DNA of 6,330 nucleotides from an uncultured Rhodospirillales bacterium (GTDB lineage: Bacteria > Pseudomonadota > Alphaproteobacteria > Rhodospirillales > Defluviicoccaceae), in the NCBI GenBank assembly GCA_937127205.1, contig CAKZLS010000483.1, positions 1 to 6,330 on the forward strand, given 5' to 3'. Positions 1 to 6,282 of this stretch are shown here, piece after piece; the stretch's first letter is position 1; every line of letters starts with the position of its first letter. The notes under the pieces are model-generated. The model did not search any database. It worked only from the letters and a program-made list of their open reading frames with translations, and was not told the origin of the DNA. The translations under genes and the position numbers were made by a program.

Positions 1-152
1 CCGCCATCGACAACGACGCGGTGGTGGAAGACAAGCATTTGCGGCGGGTGGCGCCGTCGGCGCTTCGCCACCGCTTGCGGCGCAACCCGCTCGATGATGC
101 CGGCTCCACTGTGCGCGTGGAGCGCGGCATTCAGGAGGTGTTCGGACCTTGA
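1..152 (+). CDS. bchI: Magnesium chelatase subunit BchI, C-terminal end (partial)
   Basis: Only the last 49 full codons are present; the reading frame enters at base 3 and stops with TGA at 150-152. The peptide contains the C-terminal BchI/ChlI pattern of an arginine-rich helix: LRRVAPSALRHRLRRNPLDD, then AGS and a short acidic/hydrophobic tail ending in FGP. This helix belongs to the lid part of the AAA+ ATPase subunit. BchI forms the ATP-driven ring that works with BchD on BchH to insert Mg2+ into protoporphyrin IX in the cytoplasm. The Walker motifs lie upstream, outside the window. The stop codon overlaps the start of bchD by four bases, and bchI-bchD order is usual in purple bacteria, which supports the call. 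The frame is intact to its natural end. Confidence 0.93.
   Translation, partial: AIDNDAVVEDKHLRRVAPSALRHRLRRNPLDDAGSTVRVERGIQEVFGP
133..139 (+). promoter_or_regulatory. Strong ribosome binding site for bchD
   Basis: AGGAGGT lies inside the last codons of bchI, with about 10 bases between AGGAGG and the TTG at 149. It is a nearly perfect anti-16S match and is the main reason for accepting the non-ATG start of bchD. No in-frame ATG or GTG exists between it and the conserved part of the protein. Confidence 0.7.
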
Positions 153-2023
153 CGAGCGATGATGCCGCCGTTTCGCCTGCCCTGTCGCCGTGGCACGACG
201 CCGTTCTCGCGGCCGTGCTGTTCGCCGTAGACCCGGTCGGCACCGCGGGTGTGGCGCTTCGGGCCTGTGCCGGGCCCGCCCGGGACCGGTGGCTGGAGAT
301 CGTGAACGACTTGAAGGCGCCCGGCGCGGCGATGCATCGCGTTCCCCTGCACATCGCGGACAGCCGGCTGTTGGGCGGGCTTGACCTGGTAGCGACACTG
401 CGCGCCGGCAAACCCGTGGCCGAGCGCGGCATGCTGGCGCAAGCCGATGGCGGTATCGTCATGCTGGCCATGGCGGAACGTCTTCCCGCGGCAACGGTGG
501 CGCGACTGGCGGCGGTGCTGGACACCGGCGAAGTGGCAGTCGAACGCGATGGATTGGCCCTGCGGATACCCACCCGGTTCGGCGTCGTGGCGCTGGACGA
601 GGGCATCGCCGACGATGAAATGCCGTCGGCCGCGCTGCTTGACCGCCTCGCCTTTCGATGCGACCTGTCGACCGTCTCCGTCCGTGATTTGGAAGATTGG
701 TCTCCCATCGACGAGAACCTCCAGGCCGCGCGTGATCGGCTGCCGGCCGTCGTGGCCGGCAATGACGCCACGGAGGCGCTGTGCGGCGCGGCGGCGGCGC
801 TTGGCATTGGATCTATCCGGGCGCCGCTGCTGGCGCTCAGGGTGGCGCGGGCGGCAGCCGCCCTCGATGATCGCGACCACGTAACGGAAGCGGACATAGT
901 GACTGCGGGACGGCTGGTCCTGGCGCCACGGGCGACGATGCTGCCCCCCGAGCAAGATCGGGAACCGCCCGACGCCCCAGAGCCGCCAGAGGAGCGGCGC
1001 GACGACGAGCAAGACCAGCCGGAAGATAAGGACACCGAGATGCCCGACAAACCGCTGGAGGACGCTATATTGGAGGCAATCCAGGCGGTCTTGCCCAAGG
1101 ACCTGCTGTCGCAACTTCAGCTTGGCAGCCAGAACCGGTCGCGAGCACAATCCGCGGGTCAGGCCGGCGCCGTGCGCAAGTCCAAGCGGCGGGGTCGGCC
1201 GGCCGGCGTGCGCCAAGGCGACCTGCGCGGTGGAGCCCGGCTCAATGTGATCGAGACGCTCCGCGCGGCGGTTCCCTGGCAACCGCTGCGCCGCGCGTCC
1301 CGCGCGCGACAAGAAGAACATGCAGCGCGTGCGCAACAAGAAGGACGCGCCCTCCGGTCGAAACACCATCGCCGGCAAACCACGCGCATCGAGGTGCGCC
1401 GCGAAGATTTTCGTGTCACGCGATTCCGCAATCGCACTCAGACCACCAGCATTTTCGTGGTCGACGCTTCGGGCTCCACGGCGGTGCACAGGCTGGCGGA
1501 GTCCAAGGGGGCGGTGGAACTGCTGCTGGCCGATTGCTACGTGCGCCGCGACCAGGTGGCACTCATCGCCTTTCGGGGCCGCGCCGCCGAATTGGTGCTG
1601 CCGCCGACCCGATCCCTGGTTCTCGCCAAACGGCGGCTCGCCGGACTGCCCGGCGGCGGCGGGACACCGCTTGCGGCCGGCCTCCATGCCGCCGGCGCCC
1701 TTGCCGAGACGGTTCGCCGGGAGGGCGACACCCCCATCGTTGTAGTGTTGACCGATGGCACCGCCAATGTCCCGCTGGACGGCGGAACCGGGCGGGACCG
1801 TGCCCAGGAAGAGGCGGCGACGGCGGCGCGCGGCATGCGCGAGACCGGCCTTGCGGTACTGCTCATCGATACCTCGCCACGGCCACGAGCGCCCGCGCAA
1901 CAGTTGGCCCAGAACCTCGGCGCGCACTATTTGCCGCTACCCTATGCCGACGCCTCGGCGGTCTCCGAAGCCGTGCGCGCCACCTCCACGTCGGCGCGAG
2001 GCCGAGGCGCGGCGAGATCATGA
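149..2023 (+). CDS. bchD: Magnesium chelatase subunit BchD
   Basis: BchD (624 aa) is the AAA+/von Willebrand A subunit that, with BchI, forms the cytoplasmic ATPase complex driving Mg2+ insertion into BchH-bound protoporphyrin IX. Domains visible: a degenerate AAA+ module (about 10-260) in which DPVGTAG stands where BchI has a Walker A loop, as is usual for BchD; an acidic, proline-rich linker (266-302); a basic segment with the conserved RGGARL and TLRAA-PWQ pattern (up to W377); and a C-terminal VWA domain. Its metal-site (MIDAS) residues are D439-A-S-G-S443, T506 in GGGGTPLAAG and D536 in TDGTAN. The start is TTG at 149, overlapping the bchI stop, chosen for its strong AGGAGGT site. The stop overlaps bchO (ATGA). 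Oddity: codons from about 1307 to 1385 look atypical and another frame has better composition there (see findings). It ends with a basic Ser/Arg-rich tail. Confidence 0.95.
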   Translation: MTSDDAAVSPALSPWHDAVLAAVLFAVDPVGTAGVALRACAGPARDRWLEIVNDLKAPGAAMHRVPLHIADSRLLGGLDLVATLRAGKPVAERGMLAQADGGIVMLAMAERLPAATVARLAAVLDTGEVAVERDGLALRIPTRFGVVALDEGIADDEMPSAALLDRLAFRCDLSTVSVRDLEDWSPIDENLQAARDRLPAVVAGNDATEALCGAAAALGIGSIRAPLLALRVARAAAALDDRDHVTEADIVTAGRLVLAPRATMLPPEQDREPPDAPEPPEERRDDEQDQPEDKDTEMPDKPLEDAILEAIQAVLPKDLLSQLQLGSQNRSRAQSAGQAGAVRKSKRRGRPAGVRQGDLRGGARLNVIETLRAAVPWQPLRRASRARQEEHAARAQQEGRALRSKHHRRQTTRIEVRREDFRVTRFRNRTQTTSIFVVDASGSTAVHRLAESKGAVELLLADCYVRRDQVALIAFRGRAAELVLPPTRSLVLAKRRLAGLPGGGGTPLAAGLHAAGALAETVRREGDTPIVVVLTDGTANVPLDGGTGRDRAQEEAATAARGMRETGLAVLLIDTSPRPRAPAQQLAQNLGAHYLPLPYADASAVSEAVRATSTSARGRGAARS

Positions 2024-2910
2024 GTAACAGGCTGAATTGGGATCGCGACGGGCGATACTGGCCCAATCGGGCGTCCAGCCGGTTCGTGCAGGCGGCCCAC
2101 ATGCGCTGGCATGTTCAGATCATGGGCGACGGCCCGGCGATCTTCCTGCTTCACGGGACCGGCGCCTCCACCCACTCGTGGGGCAGATTGGCGCCCCTGC
2201 TCGCGGAGCATTTCACCGTGGTCGCGCCCGATCTGCCCGGTCACGGTTTCAACAGCGCCGTCGCCTCCAACCGGCTGTCTTTGCCCGGCATGGCCAGGTC
2301 GCTTAACCGGCTTCTCGGCACGCTCGAGATCGAACCGGCGCTGGCCGTCGGCCATTCGGCCGGCGCCGCCATTAGTGTCCGCATGTGCCTCGAGGGCTAT
2401 ATCGCGCCCCGCGCCCTCGTCAGCCTGAATGGGGCATTCCTTCCCTTCGACGGGCTCGCCGGCCACTTGTTTCCAACCATGGCCAAGCTGCTGTTCCTCA
2501 ACCCGCTCGCGCCGCGCGTGTTCGCCTGGGGCGCATCCGACCGATCGCGCATCGAGAAGCTGATCAAGGAAACGGGATCGGCCATCGACGGCACCGGCGT
2601 CGATCTCTATCAACGGCTGTTCCGCGATCGACGACACGTTGCCGGCGCGCTGGGCATGATGGCCAACTGGAACCTCGACGCGCTGAACCATGACTTGTCG
2701 AAACTGACGGCACCGCTGACCCTTGTGGTCGGAACAGCAGACAAAACCGTCCCGCCGTCGACAGCGGACGAGGTCCGCAAGGTGCTACCTACCGCAACAG
2801 TGGACACCTTGCCAGGCCTAGGACACCTCGCTCATGAAGAGAGCCCGGAGGCGGTGGCGGAGATCATTCTCCGGGCCGCCCGCGAAGCAGAACTACTGCC
2901 CGCAAATTAG
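2020..2910 (+). CDS. bchO: BchO, alpha/beta-hydrolase-fold magnesium chelatase accessory protein
   Basis: This 296-aa protein is a member of the alpha/beta-hydrolase fold. Its N-terminus (WDRDGRYWPNR, residues 7-17, then FVQAAHMRWHVQ) is typical of BchO and fixes the ATG at 2020, although the same frame is open far upstream. Visible motifs: oxyanion-hole region H45-G-T-G, nucleophile elbow G-H-S113-A-G, probable acid D241 in VVGTADKTVP, and catalytic His H269 in GLGHLAHEE. The triad therefore looks complete. BchO is conserved beside bchI and bchD in purple bacteria and is annotated as a Mg-chelatase-associated protein; its reaction and substrate are not established, and nothing here settles them. 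The start overlaps the bchD stop as ATGA, with only a weak GGCGAG-like ribosome site, so translation is probably coupled to bchD. No signal peptide is seen. Confidence 0.92.
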   Translation: MSNRLNWDRDGRYWPNRASSRFVQAAHMRWHVQIMGDGPAIFLLHGTGASTHSWGRLAPLLAEHFTVVAPDLPGHGFNSAVASNRLSLPGMARSLNRLLGTLEIEPALAVGHSAGAAISVRMCLEGYIAPRALVSLNGAFLPFDGLAGHLFPTMAKLLFLNPLAPRVFAWGASDRSRIEKLIKETGSAIDGTGVDLYQRLFRDRRHVAGALGMMANWNLDALNHDLSKLTAPLTLVVGTADKTVPPSTADEVRKVLPTATVDTLPGLGHLAHEESPEAVAEIILRAAREAELLPAN

Positions 2911-2995
2911 GCACCCTTAAGTCGCGCACATGTAAAGAGAAAAATGCATTTGGCAACACTTGCGTTGTGGCCATCTCATGGTAAAGTGTCTAGCC
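2911..2995 (+). promoter_or_regulatory. bchO-crtI intergenic region with regulatory signals
   Basis: This 85-base gap is the only real intergenic space between pigment genes here and is visibly richer in A and T than its surroundings. It contains the perfect 10-base palindrome AAATGCATTT (2942-2951), the imperfect inverted repeat CAACAC-TT-GCGTTG (2954-2967), and two similar words, CATGTAAAG (2929-2937) and CATGGTAAAG (2977-2986). No GC-rich hairpin with a T-run follows bchO, so read-through from bchIDO into crtIB is possible. It most likely carries the crtI promoter. Confidence 0.6.
2960..2987 (+). promoter_or_regulatory. Possible sigma-70-type promoter for crtI
   Basis: TTGCGT (2960-2965) and TAAAGT (2982-2987) are separated by 16 bases and resemble a -35/-10 pair. 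Transcription from it would begin near 2993-2996, almost at the crtI ATG, giving a leaderless or nearly leaderless message. The -10 would touch the left arm of the adjacent TGT-N12-ACA box, as expected for repression. Neither hexamer is a strong match, so this is a weak call. Confidence 0.3.
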
Positions 2996-3004
2996 ATGTT
3001 GACA
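2987..3004 (+). promoter_or_regulatory. PpsR/CrtJ-type operator (TGT-N12-ACA)
   Basis: TGTCTAGCCATGTTGACA fits the TGT-N12-ACA consensus exactly, and its arms extend to TGTC/GACA. PpsR (CrtJ) binds such boxes and represses bch, crt and puc genes of purple bacteria under aerobic or high-light conditions. Here the box covers the proposed crtI start codon (2996-2998). Family knowledge and position favour function, but a TGT-N12-ACA can occur by chance and no second, paired box was found in the gap. Confidence 0.55.
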
Positions 3005-4528
3005 GTCGCAGCGAAACGTAGAGTTGACACTACCCGGACATCCCGCCCGCCACACGCTGTCGTGATCGGCAGCGGCTTCGGTGGTTTGGCCGCCGCTATC
3101 CGGTTAGGGGCGCGTGGATACCGGGTGAACGTGTTCGAAAAACTCGATGCTCCCGGCGGCCGCGCCTATGTTCACCGGCAGGATGGTTTCACCTTCGACG
3201 CCGGGCCCACCATCGTCACCGCGCCCTTTCTGTTCGAGGAGCTGTGGCAGATGTGCGGCCGGAACCTTGCCGACGACATAGAACTGCGGCCGATGTCGCC
3301 GTTTTACCGCATCCGGTTCGACGATGGCGAAACCTTCGAGTATTCCGGGGACCCGGACGCCATGCGCGCGGAAGTGATGCGGCTATCGCCAGCGGACGGT
3401 GTTGGCTACGACCGCTTCATGCAAGACGCCGCCGCTATCTTCAAGGTCGGTTTCGAGCAGCTTGGCGATGTTCCGTTCACGTCATGGAAAGACATGGCCC
3501 GGGTCATCCCCGAGATGGTCAAATTGGGCAGCTACCGAACCACCTACGGTCTCGTTGCCAAACACTTCAAGGATCCAAGGCTGCGGGTTGTTTTCAGCTT
3601 TCATCCCCTGCTTATCGGCGGCAACCCGTTCTCGGTGACGTCCATTTACGCCCTGATCAACCACCTGGAGCAGCGGTGGGGGGTGACCTTCGCCATGGGC
3701 GGAACGGGGCGCCTCGTGCAAGGCCTCGTGGATCTCATCGAAGGGCAAGGGAATACGGTGCGCTGCGGCACCGAGGTGCGCAAAATTACGGTGACCAATG
3801 GGGCGGCCACCGGGGTGGAGCTTGCGTCGGGCGAACATGTGGCCGCCGACATCGTCGTCTCCAATGCGGACTCGGCCTGGACTTACCGCCATCTTCTCGC
3901 CGACCACCCACGCCGCCGCTGGACTAACCGGCGGATCGAACGCGGACACTATTCCAACGGATTGTTCGTCTGGTACTTCGGCACCCGCCGGCAATATCCG
4001 GATGTCCGCCACCACACCATCATGCTGGGACCGCGCTACCGCGAGTTGCTCAACGACATCTTCAAGAAACATAAGCTGGCCGACGATTTCAGCCTCTATC
4101 TCCATCGGCCTACGGCGACCGACCCGTCGTTGGCGCCGGCCGGATGCGACGCCTTCTACGTCCTTTCTCCGGTGCCCAATCTCAAGGGCGACTTCGACTG
4201 GAGCAAAGGCGCGGAAAGGTATCGGCAGGCGATTGCACGTCACCTTTCGGACACCGTTCTGCCTGGCCTGGAAGACGAGATCGTGACCTCGCGCGTGGCC
4301 ACGCCGCAGGATTTTCAAGATCGGTTGCTTTCCTTCCGGGGAGCGGGGTTCGGCTTGGAGCCGATCCTGTCCCAGAGCGCCTGGTTCCGGCCGCACAATC
4401 GCAGTGAAGAGATTGACCGGCTCTACCTGGTAGGTGCTGGAACTCACCCCGGCGCGGGCCTTCCCGGCGTCTTGTCCTCCGCTCGTATTCTTGACACGGT
4501 GGTGCCCGATGTTGCTGCAAAAGTCTGA
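2996..4528 (+). CDS. crtI: Phytoene desaturase CrtI
   Basis: CrtI (510 aa from ATG 2996) is the FAD-dependent, membrane-associated desaturase that converts phytoene to neurosporene or lycopene; the number of steps cannot be read from the sequence. A Rossmann FAD-binding loop VVIGSGFGG (GxGxxG at G25-G27-G30) is followed by E48 at the end of the second strand and by KLDAPGGRA and FDAGPTIVT. The C-terminal family signature VGAGTHPGAGLPGVLSS begins at about residue 479. Length is normal. Start choice is uncertain: in-frame TTG 2960 and ATG 2978 also exist, but the sequence before residue about 20 is not conserved and none of the starts has a clear Shine-Dalgarno. ATG 2996 places a PpsR-type box over the start. 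The 3' end overlaps crtB by 20 bases. The product name is secure; the exact N-terminus is not. Confidence 0.95.
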   Translation: MLTVAAKRRVDTTRTSRPPHAVVIGSGFGGLAAAIRLGARGYRVNVFEKLDAPGGRAYVHRQDGFTFDAGPTIVTAPFLFEELWQMCGRNLADDIELRPMSPFYRIRFDDGETFEYSGDPDAMRAEVMRLSPADGVGYDRFMQDAAAIFKVGFEQLGDVPFTSWKDMARVIPEMVKLGSYRTTYGLVAKHFKDPRLRVVFSFHPLLIGGNPFSVTSIYALINHLEQRWGVTFAMGGTGRLVQGLVDLIEGQGNTVRCGTEVRKITVTNGAATGVELASGEHVAADIVVSNADSAWTYRHLLADHPRRRWTNRRIERGHYSNGLFVWYFGTRRQYPDVRHHTIMLGPRYRELLNDIFKKHKLADDFSLYLHRPTATDPSLAPAGCDAFYVLSPVPNLKGDFDWSKGAERYRQAIARHLSDTVLPGLEDEIVTSRVATPQDFQDRLLSFRGAGFGLEPILSQSAWFRPHNRSEEIDRLYLVGAGTHPGAGLPGVLSSARILDTVVPDVAAKV

Positions 4529-5660
4529 TCAAATCGCCTTCCGATCCGCCGTAAGCCGGGCGGACCTGGCTTCCTGCCGGGAGACGCTTTACAACGGATC
4601 GCGGACCTTTTTCCTTGCCTCCCTTTTCCTTCCCCGCCGGGTCAGAGAGCCGGCATCGGCGCTGTATACCTTCTGCCGGATCGCGGATGACGAGATCGAT
4701 GTCCACGGTGGCCGCCTCTTGGCTCTGGCTCGCCTGCACGAGCGGCTCGACCGCGCCTATTCGGGGAGACCGGACTCAACACCGTTGGACCGGGCGTTCA
4801 CCGAGGTGGTTAACCGCTTCGAGATTCCCAGGACCTTGCCCGAAGCACTGCTCGAAGGGCTCGAATGGGACGCGAAAGGCCGGCGCTACGAGGATCTTTC
4901 GGGCTTGAATGCCTATGCGGCGCGGGTCGCCGGATCGGTCGGCGCGATGATGGCGAGATTGATGGGCGTGCGGTGCCCCGATGTCCTTGCCAGCGCGTGC
5001 AACCTCGGCGTCGCCATGCAGCTTTCCAACATTGCCCGCGATGTGGGCGAAGACGCCCGCGCCGGCCGGATTTACCTGCCGCTTCGATGGCTGGAAGAGG
5101 CCGGTATCGATCCCGAGGCGTGGCTGGCTTCGCCCACATACAGTGATAATTTTAGCTCCGTCATGGACCGGCTGCTGCGCGAAGCGGATAAGTATTACCG
5201 TCAAGCCGATATGGGCATCGCGCGCCTTCCTGCCGCGTGCCGGCCGGGCATCAACGCGGCGCGTCTGCTTTATGCGGAAATCGGGCGCGAGGCGGAACGG
5301 CTGGGCGATACCTTGTTGACACGCCGTGCCGTCGTACCCGCATCGCGGAAGGCATCGTTGGTTACACAAGCGTTGGCGGCGACAGTAAGGCCCCGTGTGC
5401 CGCAACCGGCAACGGTTATCGAGGAAACCCGGTACTTGGTTCAGGCCCTGACCGCGCATCGGTCCCCGATCCCCGTGCTCGCCGGAGAGACCCTTTCCGA
5501 AGTTGCCTGGTGGAACCTGCCGGAGCGGATCGTCCGTGTGATCACGCTGTTCGAAGAACTCGGTCATTTCGATCGGGACGCGCAGGTGTATAATGGTCCC
5601 CCCGGCTACCGGCGGAACGTCCGGCAGTTGAGCATGGAGCGGGAGGGAGGCATTGCATGA
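4509..5660 (+). CDS. crtB: Phytoene synthase CrtB
   Basis: CrtB (383 aa) condenses two geranylgeranyl diphosphates head-to-head to phytoene, supplying CrtI. It is an all-helical squalene/phytoene synthase family enzyme acting at the membrane surface. Seen in the sequence: GSR-T-FF (S31-R32) as the diphosphate contact region; first Asp-rich motif D60-D-E-I-D64; family signature 1 as YAARVAGSVGAMMARL (136-151); and signature 2 across 166-191 with the second Asp-rich motif D178-V-G-E-D182. The start ATG 4509 lies inside crtI (20-base overlap); an upstream in-frame extension from 4434 is only crtI-overlapping sequence and is not used. After the synthase core (to about residue 285) comes a roughly 95-residue tail without a recognisable catalytic motif. 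The stop overlaps the next gene as ATGA. CrtI-CrtB order and overlap imply coupled synthesis. Confidence 0.95.
   Translation: MLLQKSDQIAFRSAVSRADLASCRETLYNGSRTFFLASLFLPRRVREPASALYTFCRIADDEIDVHGGRLLALARLHERLDRAYSGRPDSTPLDRAFTEVVNRFEIPRTLPEALLEGLEWDAKGRRYEDLSGLNAYAARVAGSVGAMMARLMGVRCPDVLASACNLGVAMQLSNIARDVGEDARAGRIYLPLRWLEEAGIDPEAWLASPTYSDNFSSVMDRLLREADKYYRQADMGIARLPAACRPGINAARLLYAEIGREAERLGDTLLTRRAVVPASRKASLVTQALAATVRPRVPQPATVIEETRYLVQALTAHRSPIPVLAGETLSEVAWWNLPERIVRVITLFEELGHFDRDAQVYNGPPGYRRNVRQLSMEREGGIA
5641..5650 (+). promoter_or_regulatory. Ribosome binding site for the 3-helix membrane protein
   Basis: GGGAGGGAGG in the last codons of crtB lies 6 bases before the ATG at 5657. It supports independent, efficient initiation of the downstream gene in addition to coupling through the ATGA overlap. 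Confidence 0.65.
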
Positions 5661-6070
5661 CAAACATCATCGGTTTGGCACTGTTTGCCGTCGCCGGCGT
5701 GTTGATCTACACCGCCATCGCCCATCGGCGAAAGGTTCTCGCGGTCCTCGGCAACACCAAGATCGAAGCTGAAAACGACGACACCATCGACGTCAATTCG
5801 CTGGCTATCATGGGCAAGATCATGCCCCCGATCATTGTCGGTATCCTCGCGATCGTGGGCCTGAAGAGCGTTTTCATGTATTTCATCGTGGATGCGGGCC
5901 GGGTGTTTTCGTTGTTCGACCTCGCCGGTTTTCTCGCCCTGCTCGCCGCGTACGGCCTGTGGATCGTCTTCAAGACCAAATATCGAATGCCCGTCCCGGC
6001 GGCGCCGTCGGCACATGCTCAAACCGGTACGGCGCGAGAGCCGCTTCGGCCGACCTATCAGGACGGATAG
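5657..6070 (+). CDS. Uncharacterised 3-helix membrane protein
   Basis: I do not recognise this 137-aa protein. It reads as an inner-membrane protein with three hydrophobic helices at about 4-22, 57-78 and 85-106. The positive-inside rule (HRRK after helix 1, KTKYR after helix 3) suggests N-terminus in the periplasm and C-terminus in the cytoplasm. The loop between helices 1 and 2 is acidic (E37, E39, D41, D42, D45), and the C-terminal tail (107-137) is Pro/Ala-rich and probably disordered. No cysteine, haem-binding or catalytic motif stands out. It is not a TspO-like five-helix protein, although tspO follows crt genes in some purple bacteria. The start is well supported by a strong ribosome site and the ATGA overlap with crtB. 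Its position implies co-expression with carotenoid enzymes, so a role in pigment or photosynthetic-membrane assembly is a guess from context only. Confidence 0.85.
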   Translation: MTNIIGLALFAVAGVLIYTAIAHRRKVLAVLGNTKIEAENDDTIDVNSLAIMGKIMPPIIVGILAIVGLKSVFMYFIVDAGRVFSLFDLAGFLALLAAYGLWIVFKTKYRMPVPAAPSAHAQTGTAREPLRPTYQDG

Positions 6071-6078
6071 GGACGTCC
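6061..6078 (+). other. Small inverted repeat at the end of the 3-helix gene
   Basis: GGACG (6061-6065) and CGTCC (6074-6078) can pair over an 8-base loop containing the TAG stop, and GGACGTCC at 6071-6078 is itself a perfect palindrome. The stem is only 5 base pairs with no T-run, so it is not a convincing terminator. It might affect the start of the next gene, 11 bases downstream. Confidence 0.3.
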
Positions 6079-6088
6079 GGGCGCGGTC

Positions 6089-6250
6089 ATGGATTCACAG
6101 CTCCTTGTTGGGTTGGAAGCGCTTCTGGTCATTGGCGTCGTCTTCGGCCTTGGCGTGTGGCAGCTGGTTTCGCTGCGGCGCGAGCAGCGCCGCGACCGGG
6201 AAGCAAAAGAGCGCAAACAACAAGAGCAAAAAGGACCGCCAGACCCATGA
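6089..6250 (+). CDS. Small single-helix membrane protein (53 aa), unknown function
   Basis: ATG at 6089 to TGA at 6248-6250 encodes 53 residues, short enough to be missed by routine gene calling. It has a short polar N-terminus (MDSQ), one strong hydrophobic helix at about 5-27 with a buried glutamate (E10) and a glycine-rich face (G16, G20, G22), and then a highly charged, probably helical tail (RREQRRDREAKERKQQEQK, residues 30-48) ending GPPDP. Charge distribution predicts a cytoplasmic C-terminus. The sharp division into hydrophobic and charged halves is what one expects of a real small membrane protein rather than a chance frame. It lies 18 bases after the 3-helix gene and has only a poor ribosome site, so translation may depend on the upstream gene. 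I recognise no family, and function is unknown. Confidence 0.65.
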   Translation: MDSQLLVGLEALLVIGVVFGLGVWQLVSLRREQRRDREAKERKQQEQKGPPDP

Positions 6251-6271
6251 CGGCGGGCTGTCGTTGTCCGA

Positions 6272-6282
6272 GGTATTATACC
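6272..6282. repeat. Palindrome GGTATTATACC after the gene cluster
   Basis: GGTAT-T-ATACC is a perfect 5-base inverted repeat around a single base in an abruptly AT-rich stretch. On the - strand it contains TATAAT, so it could include a -10 element for a leftward promoter, but no well-spaced -35 is seen. It could also be one end of a dispersed repeat, which this window alone cannot show. Confidence 0.3.

Noticed and set aside
131..1927. A 598-codon open frame on the - strand across bchD
   Set aside because: It lies entirely antisense to a well-supported bchD, is rich in Arg/Gly/Gln/His with no recognisable domain, and long antisense open frames are expected in GC-rich coding DNA.
1534..2019. 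Upstream extension of the bchO frame to an ATG at 1534
   Set aside because: This part overlaps the conserved VWA domain of bchD and yields low-complexity Arg/Pro-rich sequence. The typical BchO N-terminus begins at ATG 2020.
2999..3029. Two TTGACA words (2999-3004 and 3024-3029) as promoter -35 elements
   Set aside because: No -10-like hexamer lies 16-18 bases downstream of either, and both are inside crtI. The first forms the right arm of the TGT-N12-ACA box.
3482..4447. A 321-codon open frame on the - strand across crtI
   Set aside because: It is antisense to conserved crtI, and its composition is that of a shadow of the coding strand.
4434..4508. Earlier ATG for crtB at 4434
   Set aside because: The extra residues are an out-of-frame reading of the conserved crtI C-terminus. 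Synthase homology begins after ATG 4509.
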